Source: Chloroflexota bacterium (GTDB lineage: Bacteria; Chloroflexota; Anaerolineae; UBA2200; JACIWT01). Taken from it: a DNA stretch of 64,000 nt. The DNA is taken from contig JACIWT010000001.1 in assembly GCA_014360825.1 (NCBI GenBank), positions 186,001 through 250,000 on the forward strand, written 5' to 3'. Numbering within the stretch: position 1 is the first letter of the stretch; every line of letters begins with the position of its first letter. This document shows, piece by piece, positions 1-9,045 of the stretch. The position numbers were made by a program, and so were the translations under genes. Below the pieces are notes generated by a model, which worked only from the letters and a program-made list of their open reading frames with translations, was not told the origin of the DNA and did not search any database.

Positions 1-1379
1 AAATCGTCCTGCACCGCGCCATCCTCCCGCGCCGCCAAGAGTTGCAGGGCCGTGTAAATGGGCATATTCATTTCTGCGGCCCAACGCTCGAGGCCGTGGA
101 TTGTGGTTTGCCCAATCCCTCGCGGCGGAACGTTGATGACCCGCTCCAGGCTGACCCCATCGAAGGGGTTGGCGAGCAGCCGCAAGTAGGCCAGCACGTC
201 CTTAATTTCTCGGCGCTCGTAGAAGCGCGTCGCCCCCACCAGTTTGTAGGGCAGGTTGTGTCGCACAAAGGCATCCTCGATCACCCGGGATTGGGCGTTG
301 GTGCGGTACATCACGGCGCAATCTTTGAGCCGACATTCGCCCTGTTTCACTAGTTCCTCGATCTGGCTCACCACATAGTCCGCTTCTTCCTGCTCGTCGT
401 AGGCCTCGAAGATGGTGAGTTGTGGCCCCTCGGGGTTTTCTGTCCATAGTTTTTTGTCTGTGCGCTGAGTGTTCAGCGAAATTACGTACCGCGCTGCATC
501 CAAGATGACTTGGCTGGAGCGGTAGTTCTGTTCCAACAAGATCACCCGGGCCTGTGGATAATCTTGTTGGAAGCGGTGCACGTTGCGGAAGTCCGCGCCG
601 CGCCAGGAATATACAGATTGGTCTTCGTCGCCAACCACGAACAGGTTACCACTCTGAGTGGCAATCATGCGCAAGATGGTATATTGGCAAGCGTCCGTAT
701 CCTGGAATTCGTCCACCAGGAGGTACTGGTAACGGCGGCGGTACTTTGCCAAGATATCTTCATGACGCTGGAACGTGCGCGCGGTGAGCATCAACAGGTC
801 ATCGAAGTCCAGGGCATTGTTCTGGGAGAGCAGTTCCTGGTAGCGACGATAGACACGCCCGGCGATCTCGTGCCAATAGGTGGGCGGGCTATATTCCTCT
901 GGCAGCACCAGCGCGCTCTTCGCCTTTGAAATGGCGTTTTGAATCGCCCGGGGGCGGTACATTTTTTCGTCTAAGTTCAGGTCTTTGAGTGCTTGCCGGA
1001 TGAGGCGCAACTGATCGTCGTCATCATAGATGACGAAACTACTCTTGAGCCCGATACGGTCCGCCTCCCGGCGCAGAATGCGAGCGCAAATGGCATGGAA
1101 CGTGCCGATGGTTAACCGCCCCAATGGCCCTGGCCCGATGAGATCCACCAAGCGCGTCTTCATTTCGCGGGCCGCTTTGTTCGTGAAGGTAACGGCCATA
1201 ATATGATAGGGGTCAATACCGCACACCGAGATAAGGTAAGCCACACGATGAGTGAGCACACGGGTCTTGCCGGAGCCTGGGCCAGCCAGGACCAGCACGG
1301 GCCCATCCGTGGCTTGTACGGCCTCGCGCTGGGGCGGATTCAGGTTGCGCAGGAGAGCGTGAACACGTTCTTCGGGCAT
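1..1379 (-). CDS. pcrA: ATP-dependent DNA helicase PcrA/UvrD (5' part, runs off window)
   Basis: Reading the minus strand from the ATG at 1379 gives 459 codons of a superfamily I helicase before the window edge; the C-terminus is missing. Visible motifs in order: the Q-motif region with NPPQREAV, Walker A GPGSGKT near residue 29, motif Ia FTNKAAREMK, motif II as VDEFQDT, motif III GDEDQSVYSWRGAD and motif IV QNYRSS. These are typical of the PcrA/UvrD/Rep group, which unwinds DNA 3' to 5' in nucleotide excision and mismatch repair and removes recombinase filaments. Motif order and spacing fit PcrA/UvrD better than RecB. A TATAAT box lies only 13 nt before the start codon, so the mRNA may have almost no leader. 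No ribosome site is visible. Confidence 0.93.
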   Translation of the reverse strand, partial: MPEERVHALLRNLNPPQREAVQATDGPVLVLAGPGSGKTRVLTHRVAYLISVCGIDPYHIMAVTFTNKAAREMKTRLVDLIGPGPLGRLTIGTFHAICARILRREADRIGLKSSFVIYDDDDQLRLIRQALKDLNLDEKMYRPRAIQNAISKAKSALVLPEEYSPPTYWHEIAGRVYRRYQELLSQNNALDFDDLLMLTARTFQRHEDILAKYRRRYQYLLVDEFQDTDACQYTILRMIATQSGNLFVVGDEDQSVYSWRGADFRNVHRFQQDYPQARVILLEQNYRSSQVILDAARYVISLNTQRTDKKLWTENPEGPQLTIFEAYDEQEEADYVVSQIEELVKQGECRLKDCAVMYRTNAQSRVIEDAFVRHNLPYKLVGATRFYERREIKDVLAYLRLLANPFDGVSLERVINVPPRGIGQTTIHGLERWAAEMNMPIYTALQLLAAREDGAVQDD

Positions 1380-1392
1380 AGTAATTGAAAAT

Positions 1393-1422
1393 ATTATAGC
1401 CGATTTGAGACCGACTTAGCAA
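1393..1422 (-). promoter_or_regulatory. Predicted promoter of pcrA, near-leaderless
   Basis: On the minus strand a TTGCTA (1417-1422), an 18-nt spacer and a perfect TATAAT (1393-1398) precede the pcrA ATG at 1379. Transcription would begin roughly six nucleotides before the start codon, leaving no room for a Shine-Dalgarno site. This is inferred from sequence only. Confidence 0.55.
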
Positions 1423-1463
1423 AGCGAGGGCGCACTTTGGGGAGGATTCTTTTGTAGCCTTGG

Positions 1464-2072
1464 CTAAGTGGAGACAGCCTGCGGCATCGGGGTGGAGCGA
1501 AGCCGCTCGTACAATGCTTGGCGCAGAGAAGCCAAACGTCGCTGGAAGACCAGCGAACCAAGGGGTTCACTGGTCATGATCAAAGCATCCTCGTTGTTGT
1601 CCGAGTAGTAAGCCTTACGCAGACCTACCGTGGCGAAACCGTATTTTCGGTACAGGCTCTGGGCTGCCAGGTTGGAAACACGCACTTCTAACGTCGCCAC
1701 TTCGGCTCCCCGTTCGGTGGCCTGTTCCAGCAGTTTCACCAGTGTTAACTCGCCCAGACCCCGACCTCGCCAATCGGGGTGTACAGCCAACGTGCAGATA
1801 TGTGCCTCATCCACCATCTGCCAGAAGCCACCGTATGCCACCAGCGGTCCGTGGCTTACCGGTCCCCGTGCAAACCCCGGGTGTGATTTCGCCTGCACAA
1901 CGGGGCGCACGACCAAATAACACGACGATGGGTTGTGCTTCAGTTCGTATTCGTAGGCTCGGGCCGGCCATGGAGCGGGGAAGACGCGGCGTTCGATCTC
2001 CATCACCTCGGGTATATCTTGCAGGCTCATTGGCCGCACTACGTAGGGCAAGTCAAGGCTTGGCGATAACAT
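1464..2072 (-). CDS. rimI: Ribosomal protein S18-alanine N-acetyltransferase-like GNAT (RimI)
   Basis: A 202-residue GNAT acetyltransferase. The acetyl-CoA loop is visible as VHPDWRGRGLGELTL, followed by LEVRVSNLAAQSLYRKYGF, which is the RimI signature (V-R-x-S-N-x-x-A-x-x-L-Y-x-K-x-G-F). The family acetylates the N-terminal alanine of ribosomal protein S18 and is often encoded with the tsa genes, as here. The ATG at 2072 is preferred over one at 2090 because GGAGGGTAGGG directly precedes it. It overlaps the end of tsaB by 20 nt, which suggests translational coupling. A C-terminal tail of about 40 residues extends beyond the usual RimI core. Confidence 0.88.
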   Translation of the reverse strand: MLSPSLDLPYVVRPMSLQDIPEVMEIERRVFPAPWPARAYEYELKHNPSSCYLVVRPVVQAKSHPGFARGPVSHGPLVAYGGFWQMVDEAHICTLAVHPDWRGRGLGELTLVKLLEQATERGAEVATLEVRVSNLAAQSLYRKYGFATVGLRKAYYSDNNEDALIMTSEPLGSLVFQRRLASLRQALYERLRSTPMPQAVST

Positions 2073-2754
2073 CCCTACCCTCCGGCCCATGCAGGTAAAT
2101 AGGCGCCAATGTTACAAGGTCATCCCGCTCCCCTGCCTGCAGGCGCAACCAACCTAATTCAGCCAGGTAACCGGCGCGACGCAGGCTCTCCGCCGGATCT
2201 GCAATGACGGCGCGCTCTCCCAAGTTATGGCGGAGAAGTCTATCCAATGTCGAATCTATCTCGCCGCAAAAAAAGGTGCGCCTCTCTATCAAAGCGAGCA
2301 GTTGTTTAGGCGCCAGGAGGCGTATCTCGCCCGTTCTCTCCCATTTTCTGCGCTGAGTGGCGTAGTTGGCTACGGCCAGTCGCCCTCGTCCAGCCTGTAT
2401 CACCGCGCAGATGGGGAGGGGTTGTCGGCGATGCGCATAGGCTATGATGTCCAGGGTCGGTACACCCACTAAGGCTATGCCCAGCGATAGCGCCAACCCC
2501 TTGGCCACACTGAGACCGATACGCAGTCCTGTGAACGACCCTGGGCCAATCGCAACCGCCACGCCTGTGAGCCTCTCCGGGGTAATGTGTTGCCTCTCGA
2601 AAGCACTGGCAATGTAGGGCATTAGTTCGACCGTGTGATGATCGGCTGAATGCCAGGAGATTTCGACACAGACCGACTGGCCGTCATAGAGGGCGACTCC
2701 CGCCGTACGCGTGGAGGTGTCCAGGGCGAGGATTAGTCCATCTGGCTCAACCAC
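2053..2754 (-). CDS. tsaB: tRNA threonylcarbamoyladenosine biosynthesis protein TsaB
   Basis: A 233-residue ASKHA-fold protein starting LILALDTSTRTAGVALY and carrying the GPGSFTGLRIGL motif typical of TsaB (YeaZ). TsaB is the scaffold partner of TsaD in making the t6A37 modification on ANN-decoding tRNAs and has no catalytic site of its own. The open frame extends 93 codons further upstream, but that part lies inside tsaE in another frame. The GTG at 2754 is the likely start because it overlaps the tsaE stop by 8 nt and begins the family homology two residues later. TsaD and TsaC are not in this window. Confidence 0.9.
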   Translation of the reverse strand: MVEPDGLILALDTSTRTAGVALYDGQSVCVEISWHSADHHTVELMPYIASAFERQHITPERLTGVAVAIGPGSFTGLRIGLSVAKGLALSLGIALVGVPTLDIIAYAHRRQPLPICAVIQAGRGRLAVANYATQRRKWERTGEIRLLAPKQLLALIERRTFFCGEIDSTLDRLLRHNLGERAVIADPAESLRRAGYLAELGWLRLQAGERDDLVTLAPIYLHGPEGRDVIAKP

Positions 2755-3250
2755 CGAACGTTTCCTCTCGGAATCGCTTGAGCAGGGTCTGGTATCGCTT
2801 TCCTCGAGCCTCGAAGGTGAGGACGCGTTTGAATTCTCCCAAATGTCGCAGGGTAATCCAAAGGCGCTTTCTGGGCATGAGGCTGGTTGCCTTCTCAGCC
2901 CATTCCACAGCGCACACCCCCTGGCCGTAGAGATATTCTTCCAGGCCCAATGTCCATACTCCTGCTTTGTCCTCCAACCGGTAAAGGTCAATGTGGTAGA
3001 AAAACAAGCCGGACTCGGGGATTCGATACTCACTCACCATGATGAAAGAAGGGCTGGCAATAGGGTCGGCTATACCCAACCCCCGCCCGATTCCTTGCAC
3101 CATGCAAGTTTTGCCCGTGCCTAGTTCGCCTTCCAGGCACACCACATCACCCGGCTGAAGCAGGCGGCCAAGGCGCTCACCAAAGCGACGCGTCTGCTCA
3201 GCGCTGCCACTGAAGCATTCTAACTGGCGCTGGGTGAGGATGGGGCACAT
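2747..3250 (-). CDS. tsaE: tRNA threonylcarbamoyladenosine biosynthesis ATPase TsaE
   Basis: A 167-residue P-loop ATPase with Walker A GELGTGKT near residue 44, then SPSFIMVSEY and the HIDLYRLED segment characteristic of TsaE (YjeE). TsaE binds TsaB-TsaD and drives turnover of t6A synthesis. The switch-like region VCAVEWAEKA matches the family. Length is slightly above the usual 150 residues. It lies 6 nt downstream of a flavin reductase-like gene and overlaps tsaB, so these are probably one transcript: flavin reductase, tsaE, tsaB, rimI. Confidence 0.93.
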   Translation of the reverse strand: MCPILTQRQLECFSGSAEQTRRFGERLGRLLQPGDVVCLEGELGTGKTCMVQGIGRGLGIADPIASPSFIMVSEYRIPESGLFFYHIDLYRLEDKAGVWTLGLEEYLYGQGVCAVEWAEKATSLMPRKRLWITLRHLGEFKRVLTFEARGKRYQTLLKRFREETFGG

Positions 3251-3256
3251 CCAACC

Positions 3257-3802
3257 TTAGACCTTCAGTTGTTTCTCTAAGATGGCGTAGACACGCCCAC
3301 CAAGATGATGCAGCGGCTTGAGTGCTTCCTCTTTCAGCACCCAATAAGTATCGAATGCCTTTTCATCAGCCCAGGCAGCCACTATCTGACCGACAAAAAA
3401 GGAGTGGTCGCCTGTGGTTACCCTATCTACCACGTGACATTCCAGGTGGGCCAGACACTCGGCTATCCACGGTGCGTGCACCACCCGCGCCTCCACCGCC
3501 GTCAATCCAGCGGCGGCGAACTTGTTGGTGTCTGCGCCCGAAATTGTCCCACACAACTGCACCTTCTCGGCGAGGGGGCGGCCAGGGATATTCAGTGTGA
3601 ATTCGCCGCTATGGGCAATAAGGTCGTGGGTGAATCGAGTGGGGTGAATGGCCGCACCAACTAGCGCGGGCCGCTGGCTGAGGGGCACAAGCCAAGCCGC
3701 CGTCATCACGTTGGCTTTTCCTTCGTGCGCAGCGGTTACCAGTGCCACCGTGCCTGGGTTGATGAGACGGTGCGCATTTGAGAGAGGGATCTCCACCTTC
3801 AT
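3257..3802 (-). CDS. Flavin reductase-like domain protein (flavoredoxin family)
   Basis: A 181-residue FMN-binding split-barrel protein. The N-terminal NPGTVALVTAA and NVMTAAWLVPLS segments, the HPTRFTHDLI motif and the FTLNIP strand match the flavin reductase-like/flavoredoxin family, whose members bind FMN and transfer electrons or reduce flavin. The ATG at 3802 is chosen because AGGAG lies seven bases before it; a start eight codons earlier lacks such a site. It is the first gene of a tight unit with tsaE, although no functional tie to tRNA modification is evident. The electron partner cannot be told from sequence. Confidence 0.8.
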   Translation of the reverse strand: MKVEIPLSNAHRLINPGTVALVTAAHEGKANVMTAAWLVPLSQRPALVGAAIHPTRFTHDLIAHSGEFTLNIPGRPLAEKVQLCGTISGADTNKFAAAGLTAVEARVVHAPWIAECLAHLECHVVDRVTTGDHSFFVGQIVAAWADEKAFDTYWVLKEEALKPLHHLGGRVYAILEKQLKV

Positions 3803-3869
3803 TCTCGAACTCCTGCGAAGATACAAAGTCCATTCACAAATCCATTATACTCCAAATACAGCGACACGT

Positions 3870-6392
3870 CTATTCTGTCGAGTTACGCAGCCGGCGCACC
3901 ACGCCGGCCAATCCGTCCACTAACACCTCATCACCGTCGTGCAACGCTGTGGTCGCTCCAGCGACACCGGCTACAGCCGGGAGTCCGTACTCGCGGGCCA
4001 CCACAGCCCCGTGGGAAAGTTGTCCACCGCGTTCCATTACCAATCCACCGAGCAACCCGAAGATAGGCGTCCAGCCGGGGTCTGGGCTAATGGTCACTAA
4101 AATATCACCAGGAGACACCTTGTCAAATTGACCTGGCTGGAGTACAACCACTGCTCGCCCACGAGCCACTCCTGGGCTCACCGCTCGGCCTATCCATTCC
4201 TCATGCGTTGCTTCCAGACGCTCGTAAAGCGGGCGGTTGCCGCGCAAGAAGGCGGGGTATGCCCGATCGGGCGCTATCTCGTACTCGCGATTCAAGGTCT
4301 CGAAGCGGGACTTGCGCTCTGCCACTAGTGCCACGTGGGATTGCTGAATATCACCTTCCACCCATTGCCTCACCTCGTCTTTGGACAAGAAGAATATATC
4401 GTCCGGCGCTTTCAGGGCTCCCGATGCTCTCATACACTCACCCAATAGGAGAAACAAGGCGCGCATGATAGCAAGTGCCCGTTGCCAATAAAAGCGCTGG
4501 TCCTCTCGCAGGCACATATACCGGCGAACCAGGCTCAGGAGATGGTCAAACAACCACACGCGGAACCTGCCTCCGGGCAAGGATCGCAACGCATTGCGGC
4601 AGGAGCGATAGGCCGCTTCGCTTGCCCTCTGGCTTGACAATGGTTTGCCTGTCATTTGCATCTCAGTGATTAGACATAACACTTGGTGTGGTTGCTCGGC
4701 AAAGGTTGGGCGGTAGATGTCCAGGCTGAAGGAGCGATGGCCAAAGTGTTCCAGGAAAGCGGTGAAGGCAGGGTCTGAGGCAAGTGCTTCGACATTCTTT
4801 GACGAATGAGCCGCTTGCGCTGCCAGTTCCCATAGTGCTTGATCCGTTTCTACTGATTTATTAGACTGGCCTGCTGCCAATAGCGCAGTCCATGCGCGCC
4901 CTTGTTCCGTACCCACCCAGGCGGCGAGCAGCCGTTGTAATAGTGTGTACGTCAGTTCCGCGTGTATCAGGCTCCAGCGATGGAGAGAGAGCAACCGCCG
5001 ATTCAGTCGTTGCACTCGTTCTACGAGCGCCCAGATAGCAGCAGTTTCGGGGAGTTCTTGTCGCATCTGCACCACTTGGGCGCGAATTGCCCTTATTTCC
5101 GCTTCGTGCTCTGCCGTGAACTCTTGCCAGACGCGATAGTTATGCCAGGGCGACCAAATCTGCGGCTCGTGAATAAAGTGGAGGAACATGGAAACGAGGA
5201 AAGAGGGGTCGAACAAGCCTCGGGGATAAGCGACGGTGCGACGCAAGGACGTGTCACCGCCAGGGAAAAAGCGATACGCATCCTCTGGCAGAAGGAAAGC
5301 GGGAAATACTTTGTAGAGCGTCCAATAGATCTGAGCATTCACATAGGGGTGCCCGCGATAGAGTTTTGTGATGGGGAAGTCTTTCGGTAGCGAGGTACCC
5401 AAATAGTGTAGTGGATCGCAGAAGGCCAGTGGCTCTAATACCTCTCGGATCACAGACCAGCCCAGCGGCGAAACTGGCGCAGGGAAACGCTCGTTCAGAA
5501 AACCTGCCGTCCACACGTAATTGTCGCCAGGGATAACGTCAGTGAAAAAATCGCCCGCTTGTGTAGTTATGGGCCTCGCCTGCAGGAAGTAGAACTCTCC
5601 TCCGGCCATAGCCCACTCTACGTCCACTGCATGTCCCCAATTCGCTTCCAGTGCCTGTACTGTCTGGGCTAGTGTGCGTACCTGGGTTGGGTCCAACACT
5701 CGTTGGGTTCGGTATTCTGCGCTTATCTCCTGCGATGAGGTTTTGTCGAAAGCATAGCGGTCGCCCTCGACTGCGCCAGCGAGAAGAGCCTCGCCCGACC
5801 CTCGCACCGCCTCGATGACTATCACTTCTTCGCCGCTCACCGGGTCCACAGAGAAGACAACGCCTGCGGCCTCGGCCGGCACCATGCGTTGCACCAACAC
5901 GGCCATCGCTGGTTGGCTGCCATCCGCCCATGCCCGCCTGTATTCTATTGCCCGCGGACTCCATAGAGAGGCCCAACAGGCCTGAATGGCTTCCAGCAGG
6001 CGTCTCTCACCACGCACGTTCAGGATTGTGTCCTGTTGTCCGGCAAAAGAGGCGTAGGCCAGGTCTTCAGTTGTGGCGGAGGAACGGACAGCCACGTCAG
6101 GTTCTGGCTCATCGTCACTCGCTAGCGCGCGGTAAGCCCTCAGGATGGCGCGTTGTAGGTCTTGGCTTAGAGGTATCTTTGGGATAGCCTTTTGCAGTTG
6201 CTGGGGGTCTACCTCGTCTAGGCCAGCGCTTGCCAGGGCGTGTTGATAAGCGGCCACAGTGACTACAAAACCTTCCGGCACTGTTAACCCTGCCTGCCGG
6301 AGGGCGGCCAGACTTGCTGCTTTCCCGCCGACCAGTCTGATGTCTTCCGGATTCACTGCTGAGAGAGGAATCACGAACCGCATGGCATTCAT
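3870..6392 (-). CDS. PEP synthase / rifampicin phosphotransferase-like dikinase
   Basis: An 840-residue protein. Residues 1-280 form the PEP/pyruvate dikinase ATP-binding domain (LVGGKAASLAALRQAG; DVAVRSSATTEDL; SFAGQQDT; QARPIT). About 430 residues of a middle domain follow, starting with NERFPAPVSPLGWS. The C-terminal 90 residues are the swivelling phosphohistidine domain with GGQLSHGAVVAREYGLPAV, where the His would carry phosphate. The PEP-binding TIM barrel of true PEP synthase is absent. The order ATP-grasp, substrate domain, His domain is that of rifampicin phosphotransferases and related dikinases, so ATP may phosphorylate an unknown small molecule. The gene stands alone and is divergent from the next gene. 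RPH activity cannot be claimed. Confidence 0.75.
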   Translation of the reverse strand: MNAMRFVIPLSAVNPEDIRLVGGKAASLAALRQAGLTVPEGFVVTVAAYQHALASAGLDEVDPQQLQKAIPKIPLSQDLQRAILRAYRALASDDEPEPDVAVRSSATTEDLAYASFAGQQDTILNVRGERRLLEAIQACWASLWSPRAIEYRRAWADGSQPAMAVLVQRMVPAEAAGVVFSVDPVSGEEVIVIEAVRGSGEALLAGAVEGDRYAFDKTSSQEISAEYRTQRVLDPTQVRTLAQTVQALEANWGHAVDVEWAMAGGEFYFLQARPITTQAGDFFTDVIPGDNYVWTAGFLNERFPAPVSPLGWSVIREVLEPLAFCDPLHYLGTSLPKDFPITKLYRGHPYVNAQIYWTLYKVFPAFLLPEDAYRFFPGGDTSLRRTVAYPRGLFDPSFLVSMFLHFIHEPQIWSPWHNYRVWQEFTAEHEAEIRAIRAQVVQMRQELPETAAIWALVERVQRLNRRLLSLHRWSLIHAELTYTLLQRLLAAWVGTEQGRAWTALLAAGQSNKSVETDQALWELAAQAAHSSKNVEALASDPAFTAFLEHFGHRSFSLDIYRPTFAEQPHQVLCLITEMQMTGKPLSSQRASEAAYRSCRNALRSLPGGRFRVWLFDHLLSLVRRYMCLREDQRFYWQRALAIMRALFLLLGECMRASGALKAPDDIFFLSKDEVRQWVEGDIQQSHVALVAERKSRFETLNREYEIAPDRAYPAFLRGNRPLYERLEATHEEWIGRAVSPGVARGRAVVVLQPGQFDKVSPGDILVTISPDPGWTPIFGLLGGLVMERGGQLSHGAVVAREYGLPAVAGVAGATTALHDGDEVLVDGLAGVVRRLRNSTE

Positions 6393-6410
6393 TGTCCTTC
6401 ACATCGCACT

Positions 6411-6422
6411 TATTGTACAATA
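6411..6422. promoter_or_regulatory. 12-bp palindrome in the shared divergent promoter region
   Basis: TATTGTACAATA is a perfect inverted repeat in the 42 nt between two divergent start codons (6392 minus, 6435 plus). It supplies a TACAAT -10 element in both directions; for the plus strand a TTGTCC lies 18 nt upstream (6392-6397). It may be a shared core promoter, an operator, or both. Confidence 0.4.
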
Positions 6423-6434
6423 GGGCTCTAGATC

Positions 6435-7283
6435 GTGACCGAATGGGGGATAGCCTTGGGCCTCTTCACTAGAATCCTTAGCCACCTCGATCGGCATATT
6501 GCTCTTGGCTTTCGAACGTGGGACTTCTCAGCCCGCAGCCTCAGCCACGAGTATGGTCGAGTCTTTCTGGCACAGGCCGTACTTCGCCATCCTCTGCATG
6601 CCATTCGCGGAGCACTCGCCTACCGCCATTTCGCTCGCGGCGACCTGGATATCGGAAATATACGCCATCTCTACACGGGAGACGAGGAGGCGTTTTTGTA
6701 TTCTGTTGCCGGTGAGCCCGAAACCTTCCTGGTTGGGTTAGGCTTTTGTCTGAAGCCAATGACCGTGCCACATAGCAATCCCGGCTGTCCCTCGGGCCGC
6801 TTCAACCACGATTGCGAGTACCTGTCCAGCCTCGAGATTAGTGAGAGCACCCCTAGCCCTCGACACCCTGCTTGCCAGGGGTGTCTCATTGGCGAAGTGG
6901 GGGTGGCGGCTCTGCAGGCAGGGGTCAATATGCATGTCCTCACCTCAGCAGCAGAAATCGCGCACGATATTTTGTTCCCTTCTTTGGAACGACGCCGCTT
7001 CCGCCATGTATTCTTTGCCATCTGCCCGTACTCGGTCGAACCCATGAGTCTGGCACTGAGCATCTGTGGGTTGGATGGTTACATCGCGCGCTACAGCGCA
7101 GGAAACTGTGTGGACTTCGAGATGTGGATTCGAGCCGACCGTGGGATAAAGAAGGAACGGACACTACTGGATCCCCCGACTTACGCCAAATTGCTTGATA
7201 CCCTTGCTGAGATCTCGCGTCTCCGAAGTAAGCCAGCCCGATGCTTCCGGCGCGAAGGTAATATCTACATTCCGTACACGTAA
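6435..7283 (+). CDS. Cysteine-rich conserved-looking protein, function unknown
   Basis: A 282-residue protein with a GTG start and no clear ribosome site. It has no recognisable enzyme motif. Its cysteines are clustered: NPGCPSGRFNHDC, then HPACQGC, then single Cys in FAICPYS, SICGLDG and GNCVDF. The second half (HPACQGCLIGE, FAICPYSVEP, GNCVDFEM) faintly resembles the spacing of DUF116-type cysteine proteins, but I would not assign it. The arrangement suggests a metal or iron-sulfur site. No signal peptide or membrane segment is seen. It is divergent from the dikinase-like gene. The reading frame is open over its full length with composition like its neighbours, so it is probably real. Confidence 0.6.
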   Translation: MTEWGIALGLFTRILSHLDRHIALGFRTWDFSARSLSHEYGRVFLAQAVLRHPLHAIRGALAYRHFARGDLDIGNIRHLYTGDEEAFLYSVAGEPETFLVGLGFCLKPMTVPHSNPGCPSGRFNHDCEYLSSLEISESTPSPRHPACQGCLIGEVGVAALQAGVNMHVLTSAAEIAHDILFPSLERRRFRHVFFAICPYSVEPMSLALSICGLDGYIARYSAGNCVDFEMWIRADRGIKKERTLLDPPTYAKLLDTLAEISRLRSKPARCFRREGNIYIPYT

Positions 7284-7406
7284 TATTCTACTACCGACCA
7301 GCCTGAGGTAATAAACGGAATGGGGCCGCCTTTATAAGGTATGGTAATGGTCCCTAATGCCGTGCTCGATCTCTTTGGCTGTTTCAGTGCTCTCCAAGTT
7401 ACACCT

Positions 7407-7435
7407 TTGCCAAGACTGGACGACCATGATAAAAT
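7407..7435 (+). promoter_or_regulatory. Predicted promoter of the pdtaS-pdtaR-like pair
   Basis: TTGCCA (7407-7412), a 17-nt spacer and TAAAAT (7430-7435) lie 92 nt before the kinase start. The leader would be about 85 nt and contains an imperfect stem (GGCG near 7460 with CGCC near 7479). I see no convincing paired-hairpin ANTAR target in it. Confidence 0.55.
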
Positions 7436-7527
7436 AGAAGATAGAACGGTTGAAGAGGCGGTGAAAAGCATTCCTCGCCTTCGAAGTCACAGCGATGAGG
7501 AGTTCCGCAATCCAGAGAGAAGAACGT

Positions 7528-9045
7528 ATGTCAGACAAAGTCGTCTGTTTGGATCAATCCTACGCTGCGCTAAATGAGACAGAGAAGCAGCTTCTCCATC
7601 GGGTACGCGAGGCATTGCCGATTTTGGCGGACTTGAGCCGCTCGGACCTGCTTCTATATTCTGCATTGAATCCAGATACTTTGCTCATCCTTGATCAAGT
7701 GCAGCCCCATTCCATTCCCTCCATCTACTCCCATCGCAATGTGGGTCAAACTGTACCGGCAATTGCAGTGCCCAGCATAACCCGTGCTCTTTGTAATGCA
7801 GTGCCTCGCTCTCCCTGGCAACCAGGGCTCGTGAATGGCGTTTCGATGATGCGCCAAATACTGACCGTTCGCAATAATACCGGGCGGGCCCTTGCAGCTC
7901 TTAGTATCGAGACCACTCTACTGGCTTACGAGCGCCATCGCCGTCGTAATCGCGCTTTTCAGCAGGCCTTGCGGCTGCTTCAAGACATGGTTGTGCGCGG
8001 CGAACTCAGAGGCGCAGCCAGCCTATCGCCTTTTGGTGAACACGACGGCATCCTGTTCGTAGATGCACAACGGCGCATACAATACATCAGCGGTATCGCC
8101 ACCAATATCTATCGCCGGTTGGGATTCCCGTGGGAATTGTTGCACACGAGGATCTATCGCCTGGATACCGTTGATGCGGCTTTATTCGCGGAGGCGATCA
8201 ATCGTCAAGCCTGTATTGAGAGAGAAGTCGAAGAGCATGGTCGGGTCCTCATCCGTAAGGCCATCCCAATTTTCTCTCCCGATCAAGGTCCCCTTCGGAA
8301 TCGGCTGCGACGGTTTCTCTCCAGTCCATCTGCAGAGACCATAGCGGGCGTTCTCATCACTGTCCACGATGCTACCGAAGCGCGACGCAAAGAGCATGAA
8401 TTGAAGGTCAAGACAGCGATGATTCAGGAGATCCACCACCGGGTGAAAAACAATCTCCAAACGATCGCTTCGCTCCTGCGGATGCAATCCCGCCGATTGC
8501 TGTTGCCAGAAGCGAGGGACGCCATCGAGGAAGGTGTGAACCGGATCCTGAGTGTGGCTGTGGTACATGAGTTTCTATCGCAGCGAGAGGCCAGCGCAAT
8601 TAGCGTGCGCGAGATCGTTCAGCGCATCATCAACCAGATGGAGGCAGGCACACTGGATCCAGCCAAAGACATTCGCTTTGTTTTGACGGGGATTGACGTA
8701 CTCCTGCCAGCCCAACAGGCGACAGCCTGTGCACTTATTGTGAATGAATTACTACAAAACGCAGCCGAACACGGGTATCGGAACCGTAGTGGCGGTGTTG
8801 TAACAATCAATATTGAAGACGATGGTGAGTTCGTAACTATAGCCGTCCAGGACGATGGCGGGGGATTACCGGAAGAATTCGACCTGGAACACAGCACTAC
8901 TCTCGGTCTTCACATCGTGCAAAGTTTGGTGCACGAGGACCTCAGAGGCACTTTCTGTCTAACCCGAGAAGGTGGGACGAAAGCAACGATGACTTTCCCC
9001 AAAACACCTTTAGGAGGAGCGAAGAGTTGGAGCGACGGAGAATAG
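7528..9045 (+). CDS. pdtaS: PdtaS-like sensor histidine kinase (GAF-like, PAS, HisKA_2, HATPase)
   Basis: A 505-residue soluble kinase. Residues 1-150 resemble the H_kinase_N/GAF-like sensor, about 165-280 a PAS domain, and about 290-370 the HisKA_2 dimerisation domain with EIHHRVKNNLQTIASLLR (His at 303/304). An ATPase domain follows with N box NELLQNAAEHGY and DDGGGLPEEF. The layout and length match mycobacterial PdtaS, a cytosolic kinase acting on the RNA-binding regulator PdtaR. There are no membrane segments, so the signal is probably intracellular. The ATG at 7528 (MSDKVVCL) is preferred over one 33 nt upstream because it follows GAGAGAAG. The regulator gene overlaps its last 19 nt. Confidence 0.88.
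   Translation: MSDKVVCLDQSYAALNETEKQLLHRVREALPILADLSRSDLLLYSALNPDTLLILDQVQPHSIPSIYSHRNVGQTVPAIAVPSITRALCNAVPRSPWQPGLVNGVSMMRQILTVRNNTGRALAALSIETTLLAYERHRRRNRAFQQALRLLQDMVVRGELRGAASLSPFGEHDGILFVDAQRRIQYISGIATNIYRRLGFPWELLHTRIYRLDTVDAALFAEAINRQACIEREVEEHGRVLIRKAIPIFSPDQGPLRNRLRRFLSSPSAETIAGVLITVHDATEARRKEHELKVKTAMIQEIHHRVKNNLQTIASLLRMQSRRLLLPEARDAIEEGVNRILSVAVVHEFLSQREASAISVREIVQRIINQMEAGTLDPAKDIRFVLTGIDVLLPAQQATACALIVNELLQNAAEHGYRNRSGGVVTINIEDDGEFVTIAVQDDGGGLPEEFDLEHSTTLGLHIVQSLVHEDLRGTFCLTREGGTKATMTFPKTPLGGAKSWSDGE

Noticed and set aside
7443-7527. An ANTAR target hairpin pair in the leader of the PdtaS-like gene
   Set aside because: Only one imperfect stem with a large loop is present; the two small hairpins with A1/G4-type loops expected for ANTAR sites were not seen.
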